From: Gordonia gummivorans
GTDB lineage: Bacteria > Actinomycetota > Actinomycetes > Mycobacteriales > Mycobacteriaceae
Direction: 5' to 3'
Length of the DNA: 64,000 nt
NCBI RefSeq assembly: GCF_022513585.1
Contig: NZ_JAKWBF010000025.1
Location: 22,270 to 86,269, forward strand
The notes below the pieces were generated by a model. That model was given only the letters and a program-made list of their open reading frames with translations. It was not told the origin of the DNA and made no database searches. The translations under genes were made by a program, and so were the position numbers. The first letter of the stretch is position 1; each line of letters starts with the position of its first letter. Positions 39,570-47,720 of this stretch are shown one piece after another.

Positions 39570-41639
39570 ATGTCGGGTCCAACGGGCCTCGACGCAGCCA
39601 TCGAGTACCACATCGTCAACTCGCTGGGCTGGCCCGGACTCAGGCCACTGCAGACCGCATCAGTCGAACCGGTCAGGGCAGGCTCGGACTGCGTCCTTGT
39701 CGCACCCACGGCCGGGGGCAAGACCGAGGCCGCTGTTTTCCCTCTTCTCTCCGAGATGATTGCAAGCCATTGGTCTGGTACGACAATCCTTTACGTCACG
39801 CCACTTCGTGCGCTTCTGAACAACCTTCACGCTCGTGTGAGCTCCTACTGTTCTTGGCTCGGTCGGACGTCGGGTCTCTGGCACGGCGACGTCGGGCAGT
39901 CCGAGCGTCGAAGGATGCTCGCCGAGAGACCGGACATCCTGCTGACGACCCCGGAGTCCATCGAGGCCATGCTTGTGTCACGGCGAGTCGACCACGAGCG
40001 GTTCCTGGGCTCCGTCCGCGCTGTTGTGATCGACGAGCTGCATGCGTTTGCCGGGTCCGACCGAGGATGGCACTTGCTTGCCGTGCTGGAGCGGGTGGAG
40101 CGGATCGCGGGACACCAGATCCAGCGCGTGGGACTTTCCGCAACCGTCGGCAACCCGAAAGCTGTAGGCACCTGGATGCAGGGCTCGACCGAGGGACGCA
40201 AGCCGGTCACCGTGGTGCGAGAGGAAACTCCGCCGACCGTGAGCCCGGAAATCACACTCGATTACGTCGGAAGCATGGACAACGCCGCCACCGTCATTTC
40301 TCGACTCCATCGGGGCGACAAGCGGCTTGTCTTCGCCGAATCACGTCGTTCCGCGGAGGAACTTGCCTTCCTACTTCGCGAGCGCGGTGTCCAGACATTC
40401 GTATCCCACTCGTCGCTCTCTGCCGACGAGAGGCGACAGAGCGAACGTGCATTCGCAGAGGCCAAAGACACCGTTATCGTCGCGACATCGACCCTTGAGC
40501 TGGGCATCGATATTGGCGACCTTGATCGGGTCATACAGATCGACGCGCCACGCACCGTCTCGTCGTTTCTGCAACGGCTCGGCCGCACTGGTAGACGGCC
40601 AGGCACCAGCCGCAACACTCTATTTCTGGCCACGAGCCTCGATGGACTACTCGACGCCACCGCCGTCCTGCTCCTCTGGCAGCGCGGGTTCGTCGAGGAC
40701 GTAATCGCTCCACCGCATCCTCGCCACCTTGCTGCGCAACAACTTCTTGCGTTGGCGCTCCAGGAGGGTTCGTTCGGCGCCTCGGACTGGTCGCGGTGGT
40801 GGGGAGACCTCCCACTCATGGCCGATGGTGCGGAGGTACTGACCTATTTACGCGAGCAAGAGTTCCTTGTCGAAGACCAAGGATTGCTGATGATCGGTCC
40901 GCGCGCAGAGAAGGAGTTCGGCAAGCGGCACTTCATGGACCTGCTGTCGACATTCGTTGCCGATCTCGAGTTACGGGTCGTGGCCGGCATCAGGGAGATC
41001 GGATTTGTTTCGCCACTTGCCATCCCGGCCGCGAAGGACCGCGCGCAGCGACCGTTGGTTCTAGCTGGTCGCGGTTGGTTGGTACAACACGTCGACTGGA
41101 CCCGCTTCACCGTCTGGGTTGAGGAGATTCGGGTCAAGGGTGATGTGCAATGGCCGTCAGGCGCAGTCGCGCAGTCGTTCGAAATGTGCCAGGCCAAAAG
41201 GCAGGTGCTGCTCGGGGCAGTGCCCAATGTCGAGTTGTCCAAACGGATTCCAGGAGCGATCGATCGGCTTCGGGAGGAACGCGCTATCGAGGTGAGCAAC
41301 AGCGGACTTGTGCTTGAATCGCGCAGCGCAGGAGGGTCGCGATTCTGGACGTGGGCCGGTCTGAAAGCCAACGCGACACTCTTAGCCGGTCTCGGCCTCG
41401 ACGTGAGTGGGGTGGAGAACGAGAGCGTCCGACTACCAGACGGCATCAAAGCGCGTGCCATCAGAACAGCTGACTCGGAAGCCTTCCCTATTGTCGACGA
41501 GGAGGCCATTTCAGGACTCAAGTTCTCAGTTGCGCTGCCCCCCGACCTCGCAGCCAAGACGCTTGGTGAACGACTCGGCGATCCAACTGGCGCCACTGAC
41601 ACAACCAAGTGCAATGTCGTTCAGGTCGCGAAAGTGTAG
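39570..41639 (+). CDS. brxHI: BREX helicase BrxHI (Lhr-like superfamily 2)
   Basis: A 689-residue superfamily 2 helicase, last gene of the BREX operon. Motif I is APTAGGKTEA near 45-54, motif II DELH near 154 (VVIDELHAF), motif III LSAT near 190 and motif VI QRLGRTGRR near 335. The C-terminal 300 residues carry no further recognised domain. Presence of an Lhr-like helicase with brxD is a marker of type 2 BREX. No terminator is obvious in the 186 AT-rich bases that follow; the next gene converges from the other strand. Confidence 0.9.
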   Translation: MSGPTGLDAAIEYHIVNSLGWPGLRPLQTASVEPVRAGSDCVLVAPTAGGKTEAAVFPLLSEMIASHWSGTTILYVTPLRALLNNLHARVSSYCSWLGRTSGLWHGDVGQSERRRMLAERPDILLTTPESIEAMLVSRRVDHERFLGSVRAVVIDELHAFAGSDRGWHLLAVLERVERIAGHQIQRVGLSATVGNPKAVGTWMQGSTEGRKPVTVVREETPPTVSPEITLDYVGSMDNAATVISRLHRGDKRLVFAESRRSAEELAFLLRERGVQTFVSHSSLSADERRQSERAFAEAKDTVIVATSTLELGIDIGDLDRVIQIDAPRTVSSFLQRLGRTGRRPGTSRNTLFLATSLDGLLDATAVLLLWQRGFVEDVIAPPHPRHLAAQQLLALALQEGSFGASDWSRWWGDLPLMADGAEVLTYLREQEFLVEDQGLLMIGPRAEKEFGKRHFMDLLSTFVADLELRVVAGIREIGFVSPLAIPAAKDRAQRPLVLAGRGWLVQHVDWTRFTVWVEEIRVKGDVQWPSGAVAQSFEMCQAKRQVLLGAVPNVELSKRIPGAIDRLREERAIEVSNSGLVLESRSAGGSRFWTWAGLKANATLLAGLGLDVSGVENESVRLPDGIKARAIRTADSEAFPIVDEEAISGLKFSVALPPDLAAKTLGERLGDPTGATDTTKCNVVQVAKV

Positions 41640-41825
41640 AATACCTCTCTATACGATAACTCGCCGCCGATTTAGTCCGTACAGTGTGATCGCCCACGCA
41701 CGCAACTCACCCCAGGTGGAGAAACTCTGATCACGCTGAACGAAGAATAGTGGTTCAAGTAAGGTGTCACATTTCACATCATTCAATTCCGTAGTTCCCT
41801 ACATTCAGTCTAAATGCTGGAGAAT

Positions 41826-42533
41826 CTAAGGCTCAACTGGCGTTTCACTATCCAACTCCAACGATGTTCTCATGCTTTCTGCAAGTGCATCAGTAACTTT
41901 GCAATCGACCACCGGGCGCAGCGATTCTAACGTAGCAAAGTCGCGGTTGCCAATAATGTGGTCGCGATAGCCAATCACGGGACGACTGAGCATCGCGAGA
42001 GTCGCACATTGAGCATTCACACGAATATTTGTCGAGTGGTATTCACCCGCTGGTATGCTGTGCGCAGCTCTGCTGCGATACTCAGCCGGTGGCCCACCGA
42101 GAACTACGTACGAGTCGTCATCCCGTTCCAACCGATCGATCCCATCGCCGCTAGGTGGAACGACATTAAACCCTGCCAGAGCATTGCGCTCAGTGTTCTC
42201 GTTAGAAGCAAGTTTCCTGGTCCGGAACACCACCTCTTTGTATACTCCAGCAAGGACACGAGAATGAAGGTGAAAGCAATGACAATGAATAGTGGGATGA
42301 CCTGTCGTTAATCGAAGATCGGCTTCCGGCCAATAGTGAAGCCTAATTATGCCAATCGGCGATATATCGAGCACGTTAAACACAGCGAATCCGGTCGGAT
42401 GCCATCTTCCGTCTCGCAGGACCGTGGATATATTTGCGCGGAGATAGCGCTGGCCTAAGTCAAGAGCGTCTTCTGCCAATGCAATGAACTGTGCATAGTC
42501 AAACTCGCGAGAAGAGGGCATTATCACGGTCAT
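41826..42533 (-). CDS. Cupin/cysteine-dioxygenase-like protein, last gene of the cyclase operon
   Basis: A 235-residue soluble protein. A His cluster, HPTIHCHCFHLHS at about 79-91, preceded by a beta-rich region (GIIRLHYWPEAD), looks like a cupin-type metal-binding core of the cysteine dioxygenase kind; the match is by motif only. ATG 42533 overlaps the cyclase stop as ATGA and has GGGAGAG 8 bases upstream, so it is preferred to a start 15 bases earlier. Base composition is AT-richer than BREX or the core genes. A small-molecule or nucleotide-modifying role within the operon is conceivable but not shown. Unknown apart from these points. Confidence 0.6.
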   Translation of the reverse strand: MTVIMPSSREFDYAQFIALAEDALDLGQRYLRANISTVLRDGRWHPTGFAVFNVLDISPIGIIRLHYWPEADLRLTTGHPTIHCHCFHLHSRVLAGVYKEVVFRTRKLASNENTERNALAGFNVVPPSGDGIDRLERDDDSYVVLGGPPAEYRSRAAHSIPAGEYHSTNIRVNAQCATLAMLSRPVIGYRDHIIGNRDFATLESLRPVVDCKVTDALAESMRTSLELDSETPVEP

Positions 42534-43891
42534 ACTGAACTCTCCCAAACTGGCTGAAACTGGAAGAACACGCCACCACCCTCAAACTCTTTGGATCGAA
42601 CGGAGATCACTCGCGAATTCATCACACTCTGTTGTGTACTTAACCAATTCTCAGGAAGCTCCGCGTTAAGAGTGTCGGAAAACAACCCGATATGACGCGG
42701 TTCTTCCTCGGACCCTTCGTCACAATCGCGCAATCCTTGCTCATAGCGTACTACTTCGGTGACTACCTCGCCATCGAAAGTCGCAGCAACAGAGTGCGGT
42801 CCCGCGGTCCTCCCGAAAGCATACGTGCCATAGTGGACTGCAAGTCGCGAACCCAGCAGATTCACTCCTTCGGAAATATCTCTGCCTATTTGTTCAATCT
42901 TATTGAGAGCCTCTTGCCACGCAAGCAGGATCAGCGCCACTTGATCGACTTTGCCATCACTTTTTCGATCAGGAATCGCTGCAACCAAACCGTCGCCGGC
43001 AAACTGTACTTGCGTTGTTCCCAACCGGGCCACGAACTGATGGAGTACCAGAGTAATGCGTCGCATGACGTCCCACGCAACCTCGGTACCGTCGCCGAAG
43101 TAGCCGCCAAGACTATGTGCACGGCGGACCGCTGTGGCGGATCGAGCCAAGTCGCACGATAGTATTATGCCAGTTTCGCGATGAAGAAAGTCATCGAACT
43201 GCAACGTTATAGCGTTAGAGACTAACTGCTTCCTACTTCGTTCATCGGTTATTACATGTTCGAGATTGCTCTGGATGGGCTTCCCAAGGTGCCACATTTC
43301 AGTTCGCTGGTGACTCACACTAAAAATCTCTGTGACGTCGGACTTTTCGATGTCGCGATCAATTGGAAGATACGAATACCCAAAGAGACCCTCGCTATCT
43401 GACAAGTTATTGAGACATTCCTCGCTCACATCGGATAGCGTGAAACGCTCAACGATATAGCTCTTGATTATTCCAGGACTCCGAGGTGACATCTTGATCT
43501 CCACGAATGCTGGCTGTTTCACTAGAGTGATATCTCTAAGACCCAAACGATAAGCGAGTTGTTCGATATCACGTTTCAACGTAGCTCGAGGCACCGCTTT
43601 CGCTACCAACTTTTTCAGAGAGTTCAGCTTTGTGGGTGCCGAATACGAAATAGGGACGGGATAGGCCACAAAGGGAGGCGCCCAGTATCCCTCTTGGTGG
43701 GAAGGTGCGAGCGGTTGATTCTTAAGAGCATAACTTGACAACTGAACGGCGAGATAGACGTCATTGTCACTTCGAAGTGGAATCTCCAGAGTTGATATCA
43801 CCCAAATTTGACTCGGCGTGCCGACTAACGGGGTCGCGCCTGCTTCGTCAAGGTGCAGTCTTTGGAAGAGTTCAGTAGCCCTCTCTGTCAA
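42530..43891 (-). CDS. Class III nucleotide cyclase, Pycsar-like (candidate PycC)
   Basis: A 453-residue protein with an unassigned N-terminal domain (about 1-230) and a C-terminal class III adenylyl/guanylyl-cyclase-like domain (about 240-410). The two metal-binding Asp candidates are D247 in ILSCDLARSA and D300 in QFAGDGLVAAIP. RLAVHYGTYAFGR (349-361) matches the RxGxHxG strand, and GEVVTEVVRYEQ (374-385) matches the GxxVNxAxR segment with R382 as the likely transition-state Arg. All parts needed for a homodimeric cyclase seem present. The PycTM gene in the same operon suggests synthesis of a cyclic pyrimidine nucleotide (cCMP or cUMP), which is inference. TTG at 43891 is the only plausible start near the N-terminus; it lies 6 bases after the preceding stop. 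Confidence 0.7.
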   Translation of the reverse strand: MTERATELFQRLHLDEAGATPLVGTPSQIWVISTLEIPLRSDNDVYLAVQLSSYALKNQPLAPSHQEGYWAPPFVAYPVPISYSAPTKLNSLKKLVAKAVPRATLKRDIEQLAYRLGLRDITLVKQPAFVEIKMSPRSPGIIKSYIVERFTLSDVSEECLNNLSDSEGLFGYSYLPIDRDIEKSDVTEIFSVSHQRTEMWHLGKPIQSNLEHVITDERSRKQLVSNAITLQFDDFLHRETGIILSCDLARSATAVRRAHSLGGYFGDGTEVAWDVMRRITLVLHQFVARLGTTQVQFAGDGLVAAIPDRKSDGKVDQVALILLAWQEALNKIEQIGRDISEGVNLLGSRLAVHYGTYAFGRTAGPHSVAATFDGEVVTEVVRYEQGLRDCDEGSEEEPRHIGLFSDTLNAELPENWLSTQQSVMNSRVISVRSKEFEGGGVFFQFQPVWESSV

Positions 43892-43897
43892 CGTTGC

Positions 43898-44509
43898 TCA
43901 TTTCCGACTAAGATGGCCTACTAAATCTAGGACATTCGAGGAGACTGTGCGGGTTCCAATATTCGATGCTGATCCAAGCCAGCTCATTGCCCCTTCGACA
44001 GGGACCCAAAGATGAGGGACGTCGAGACTAATATTGTCTAATTCAGACCTGTAGTACTCGAATACATAAGCTGTAAACGACGCCGACGTCTTTGAGTACT
44101 TTAGAGAGTAATTTTCGAAGCACGGATCTCCCTGCCAGCCTTCTGATATTCCGGGAATTACATTGTTGACTTCGTCCAGAATATTAGACATATACTGTTT
44201 GGAGTTTGCTTCTCGCAACCCGACTAAGAAGCCGGCCAAGTCACGCAGTGTCAAGCGCTGTTGCTTGCTTCGCACGACTAATTCATCCGGTTCCGTGAGA
44301 TCGTCGCTAGTGACGATTAGTGACGCGTAAGGAAACATCCAATTCATCCATGTTCCCTCTGGGTGCGGATCGACAACAAGGAACTCCGTTCCACCATGTC
44401 TCAAGATATATTGGGGTGCAGTCAGCGCGAACCTACCGGGACACTCCTCTTCTGTGATCAGATGATTCTCCACATTGTCTCCAATGCTCCAGGAGTAATC
44501 AGATGTCAT
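43898..44509 (-). CDS. Hypothetical protein of the cyclase operon
   Basis: A 203-residue soluble protein that I do not recognise with confidence. The run TEFLVVDPHPEGTWMNWMFPYASL, followed later by AYVFEYYRSEL and HLWVPVEGAMSWL, has the strand order of a Nudix-like fold, but the Nudix box (GX5EX7REUXEE) is absent. It could therefore be a catalytically dead relative or an unrelated fold. The ATG overlaps the end of the ParB-like gene by 11 bases and its stop lies 6 bases before the cyclase start, so it clearly belongs to the operon. AT-rich codon use matches its neighbours. Confidence 0.6.
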   Translation of the reverse strand: MTSDYSWSIGDNVENHLITEEECPGRFALTAPQYILRHGGTEFLVVDPHPEGTWMNWMFPYASLIVTSDDLTEPDELVVRSKQQRLTLRDLAGFLVGLREANSKQYMSNILDEVNNVIPGISEGWQGDPCFENYSLKYSKTSASFTAYVFEYYRSELDNISLDVPHLWVPVEGAMSWLGSASNIGTRTVSSNVLDLVGHLSRK

Positions 44510-45068
44510 GAGTATTTATTCCTTCCGTCTGTCGTAGAATAAGATCGTTTGCAAGTAGCGCGATTTCATGTCCTGGCCGAAAGTACTTTGGGATGCTACC
44601 CTCAAACTTCGGTGTCACGCTTCTTTCAGAGTTAACTGTTATTTCGTTACATCGTGTCAGTTTACAAGGGGGCGGGAGTCTTTCTGGTCGTTCGCTAAGC
44701 CACACGCATAATTCCTTTGGTCCATTTTCCCTAGCTGCCACAACGCGATGGACTCCATCCAGTATCAACGGTCCCGCACTCGTGAGCTCGACAATCACGC
44801 CGACTGAAGCCTGAGGATTACCATCAACCGAATAGACGACGGGTAAGTATGGCGCCACTCCATCAGTCTCGAACCTGGCCAAGATCGTCGCCGCATTATC
44901 CAATCGCGGCTTGTGCACCATATCTATTGCTGAATAGAGCTCGGAGACTTGCACGGCACACAACTCTGACTTGCAAAGACTCTCGGCTAGCAAGCTAGCC
45001 CAGGATGCTCGTAACGCCGATTCGGCCTCGTCAAGCCCGATGGAAGAGACGCTCGAGGCTACGTTCAC
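44499..45068 (-). CDS. ParB/sulfiredoxin-like domain protein
   Basis: A 189-residue protein with a ParB-N/sulfiredoxin-like motif, LILDGVHRVVAARENG (about 102-117), the DGxHRxxA loop that binds nucleotide in ParB, Srx and SerK relatives. The preceding strand VIVELTSAGP and the following LCVWLSE fit that fold. No helix-turn-helix partition domain is visible, so chromosome or plasmid segregation is unlikely; a nucleotide-dependent enzymatic role is possible. GTG 45068 overlaps the upstream stop as GTGA with AAGGG 8 bases before, and is preferred to an ATG 72 bases further up inside the nucleotidyltransferase gene. Confidence 0.6.
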   Translation of the reverse strand: MNVASSVSSIGLDEAESALRASWASLLAESLCKSELCAVQVSELYSAIDMVHKPRLDNAATILARFETDGVAPYLPVVYSVDGNPQASVGVIVELTSAGPLILDGVHRVVAARENGPKELCVWLSERPERLPPPCKLTRCNEITVNSERSVTPKFEGSIPKYFRPGHEIALLANDLILRQTEGINTHDI

Positions 45069-46075
45069 TGACGATACCCTTGCCAAGGTGGCGTCAAATT
45101 GATCATATGCGATGCCTCGGCGACAAGCAGTGGCGTACAACCCCCTGCTTCCGTAGCGATCGTCGAACGAAGGCCCATTCCCTTAAATCTCCCGCGCTCA
45201 CCGACAGCGAACTCTGCTCTCGCCCTTAGGTCGTAGCAGTAGAGATAATACAGGCTCTTTGTGTTGTCCATGGATCGAATGATCAGCTGAACTGGAGTGT
45301 GAGCACTTCGAGTCGCGTCTACGACGACTCCGTTCACATCAAGCATTTCCGCACCATGCAGCTCCCCGCCGGTCCACGGCAACGCGCCGACTACGCTTTC
45401 GGAAGCAGCCGACGAGATGAATGGGCAAAGAATCCCACTCGGTGTCCTATAACGCAACCGCCAGTCCTTTCCGTACTCATAGATACGATATTCTGGTCGA
45501 GCAGTGAGTAATCTCTGCAATTGCTCAGTCACGGCTGCCGAACCCTCGTCGGTTAGTGCATGGATCGTGAGGTCTACATCGTGTAATACTCTTCCTCCAT
45601 TTTGGCAGGCCAGACCGCCAGATCCGGTCAAGCCGATTCGACACTCGCGTAAGGCGGGGATTAGCGCCTTCGCCTCCTCTATGACTGCCCGTATAGTTGA
45701 TCCATTGTTACCTGCCAGACCCGTTGCGAGCATTTCCTCGGTCCGCCAAATCTTAATGATACGTTCCTTTGTCACTGTCGACTTATAGCTAAGCAGATAG
45801 CCGAGATGCGCCGGAAGAGGATTGGCGGTTGTCCGCCCGTCTGTGGAAAGCTTACGAGTGCCGTTGGCGACAAAGTATGGTTTGGAATAGGTTGTTCCAT
45901 TGACCTGATAGGTTCCAAGTCGATCTGGAATAAACGCTATCTCACCTACTATTGGATCTGATTCCCGCACCACCTGCGTCCCGTGTACCGATAAGATTCG
46001 GCCGTCGTCGAGTAGCACGTAGTCCTGGTCGTTAAGTATGGGCGTCTCAATGTTGAGCGTCTTCAGCGTAGACAC
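45065..46075 (-). CDS. Nucleotidyltransferase-fold protein of the cyclase operon
   Basis: A 336-residue protein with the polymerase-beta-type nucleotidyltransferase signature hG[GS]-X9-13-Dh[DE]h: G151-S152, then D166-V-D168 (LTGSGG followed by LHDVDLTIHA). A beta-rich N-terminal domain (about 17-70, QDYVLLDDGRILSVHG) precedes it, an arrangement that recalls predicted nucleotidyltransferases of the COG1665 kind. A third acidic residue may lie in VVVDATRS near 255. It is not obviously a CD-NTase (CBASS) enzyme because the GSxGTGT consensus is not matched. The substrate is unknown. The GTG start at 46075 follows GGAAC; the gene lies 66 bases downstream of the PycTM-like gene, and its stop overlaps the ParB-like start. 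Confidence 0.65.
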   Translation of the reverse strand: MSTLKTLNIETPILNDQDYVLLDDGRILSVHGTQVVRESDPIVGEIAFIPDRLGTYQVNGTTYSKPYFVANGTRKLSTDGRTTANPLPAHLGYLLSYKSTVTKERIIKIWRTEEMLATGLAGNNGSTIRAVIEEAKALIPALRECRIGLTGSGGLACQNGGRVLHDVDLTIHALTDEGSAAVTEQLQRLLTARPEYRIYEYGKDWRLRYRTPSGILCPFISSAASESVVGALPWTGGELHGAEMLDVNGVVVDATRSAHTPVQLIIRSMDNTKSLYYLYCYDLRARAEFAVGERGRFKGMGLRSTIATEAGGCTPLLVAEASHMINLTPPWQGYRQ

Positions 46076-46141
46076 CTAGGCCGTTCCGTTCCTTTGTGAT
46101 TGCTCTTTTATGCCGATACACGAATTGCGCTATAAGCCACA

Positions 46142-46708
46142 TTAGCGCGCTATCAGAGCAGCGATCGCTGCTATCGCGAATCCTCCGGTGACCATAGCTC
46201 TAATTGCCCATTGCACACGTACCGTCTTCTCTGAAGCTATCCTTGAGTTAATATGGATCTGACGAGCCAGTTCTAGAGTCAGCCGAGTGGGATCTTTCGT
46301 AAGATCTTCGATCTCCGCGCAGAACTTATCGCGGTCTTTGCCATAGTGCTGGTTAATAGCCCCATAGAAGAGCACGCTGATTCTATTTTCGGATGACCGC
46401 AGTGTGTCCTTGATGCGTGGCGTCAACGTCAATCCGCACGATATTCCTGCAATCACAAGCAATCCAGTGGACAGAACTGCCAAAATGTTTACCCAGACCC
46501 CAGTGTGGACCAAGCCACTGACCATGTTGTAGAGAAGGGTCGCCAATGCCCCGGTGAAAGCCAACGTGACCGTGGCTTTAGCATCCGCTTGGCGGATCCA
46601 ATCGTTGATTTTGAGCAGGGCCTTCCACGCGTGATCCGGATCTGGCGGGAGCGATGGAGTATTAAGAATGGTGTTTTGGGGGTCTAAACCGTTCTTATCT
46701 TCGGTCAT
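46142..46708 (-). CDS. PycTM-like membrane effector (Pycsar effector domain, DUF5706 type)
   Basis: A 188-residue membrane protein, first gene of the operon. The diagnostic DWIRQADAKA motif (36-45) is immediately followed by a transmembrane hairpin (about 46-65 and 71-93). A cytoplasmic helical segment (about 100-160) and a last helix (about 164-186) complete it. This is the layout of PycTM effectors, which bind cCMP or cUMP and damage the inner membrane during phage infection. The family call rests on the motif and topology. Being first in an operon that contains a class III cyclase strongly supports a Pycsar-type pairing, although classical systems place the two genes side by side; here four genes intervene or follow. 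Confidence 0.75.
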   Translation of the reverse strand: MTEDKNGLDPQNTILNTPSLPPDPDHAWKALLKINDWIRQADAKATVTLAFTGALATLLYNMVSGLVHTGVWVNILAVLSTGLLVIAGISCGLTLTPRIKDTLRSSENRISVLFYGAINQHYGKDRDKFCAEIEDLTKDPTRLTLELARQIHINSRIASEKTVRVQWAIRAMVTGGFAIAAIAALIAR

Positions 46709-47029
46709 TCTTTCGCTAACCCTCGGCTTTCATTCGCAGTTGGACCGGCGTCCGCACACAGACTAGCTTCTCTCTTGCTCGACCGGGCGGCGAAAGAAGT
46801 CGTGTGATCAGTCGCCTTTTCGCCTGCATCAACTATGTCGTTACATGTCGTCGCACTCTGGCCGGGTCGTTGCCCTACGGCATCCGCCAGTTGTCAGCGG
46901 AGCCCCACCTCCATCTCGAACTCGTATTTCGCGATAGGGTGTGGGCCTTGCTGGCGGATGCCTTTGTGATCGACCACACCCCGGAATGCAGGGGCACGGC
47001 GACGTCCCTTCGTTGCTAGCTATAGCTAG
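46709..47029. other. Upstream region of the cyclase operon, no gene seen
   Basis: About 320 bases with no credible gene. The part next to 46708 must contain the promoter of the leftward cyclase operon; no clear -10/-35 pair is obvious. The right end merges into a palindrome at 47015-47030. Confidence 0.5.
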
Positions 47030-47030
47030 C
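47015..47030. repeat. Perfect 16-bp palindrome
   Basis: GCTAGCTATAGCTAGC is identical on both strands. It lies directly beside the stop of the ISAs1-type transposase remnant, so it may be part of the former element end or a terminator-like structure. The TAGCTAGCT core also occurs at 20044-20052, at the end of the other transposase-like gene. Confidence 0.6.
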
Positions 47031-47720
47031 TAAGCTGGTGAGAAGTAGTTTTCGTGACTCGTTCGAGTGCTCAAGGCCATTTGACGTAGAGCTGCGGCGA
47101 TGTTGGTTTGTTCGGCGTTGCGCAGGGTGGCCATGACGCGCAGTCCGGCACCGGTGCGGATCTGGGAGGCGTCTTCAGCGAAGGTGACGTCGCGGACGTA
47201 GTGGAGTCTGTTTCGATGAAACAGTGACCCGTGCGCCCAGTCGGCGATCAGCTGCGGTCGCGAGGCAAGCATGTCGAGATCGCCGATGAAACGAACGATT
47301 TCGACGGTTCGCTTGCCTTTGATGGTGCGGTTGCGGCGGATCTGGATGACCTGGCCGACGTGATCGAGCCCGACCATGTGCGCGGGCCCCTCGACGGCTT
47401 TGATGGTGCGCGTGTGCGCCGACCACGGTCGGAATCGGTTGGTGGTGGAGGGTCCGATCCTGTTCCACGGCAATGATTTCAACTGATCTAGCAGCGTTGG
47501 TTGATTGCATTCCACGGTCACCACGAAGTGTCCGCCCCAGCCGATGATGTAGTCGGCGGTGGCCCGCTGGGTATGCAAGTGCATCGAGCGTGATGACGGC
47601 GCCGGTTATGTCGATCGGGTCGAGCAGGTCTATGAGTTAGGGGATCTCGTTGGTCTTCGCGACTACGGCGACCTTGACCGATCACCGCGGTCCTGGTGTG
47701 GTCCATCGCCTACTTTGCCG
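47030..47720 (-). pseudogene. ISAs1-family transposase remnant
   Basis: The 3' part of an ISAs1-type (H-repeat-like) transposase. The main frame (about 47566 to 47030) reads HTQRATADYIIGWGGHFVVTV, NQPTLLDQLKSLPW, a RRNRTIKGKRTVEIVRF segment and DASQIRTGAGLRVMATLRN, all typical of this family's C-terminal half. Upstream, IDLLDPIDITGAVITLDAL is recognisable in another frame; an extra base near 47577 separates the two, and an in-frame TAA lies at 47637-47639. Further upstream only scraps such as KVAVVAKTNEIP remain. The N-terminal catalytic region is missing, so the copy is dead. It marks past insertion next to tRNA-Leu. Confidence 0.75.

Noticed and set aside
44499..45068. Plasmid partition ParB
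   Set aside because: There is no partition helix-turn-helix, no parA and no plasmid replication gene; only the nucleotide-binding loop is shared.
45065..46075. Classical CBASS CD-NTase
   Set aside because: The catalytic loop is GSGG followed by 11 residues and DVD, without the GSxGTGT consensus, and no CBASS Cap2/Cap3 or HORMA/TRIP13 genes are present.
46804..47019. 71-codon plus-strand frame in the cyclase-operon upstream region
   Set aside because: No ribosome-binding site and no protein-like pattern; it overlaps the palindrome and decayed IS sequence.
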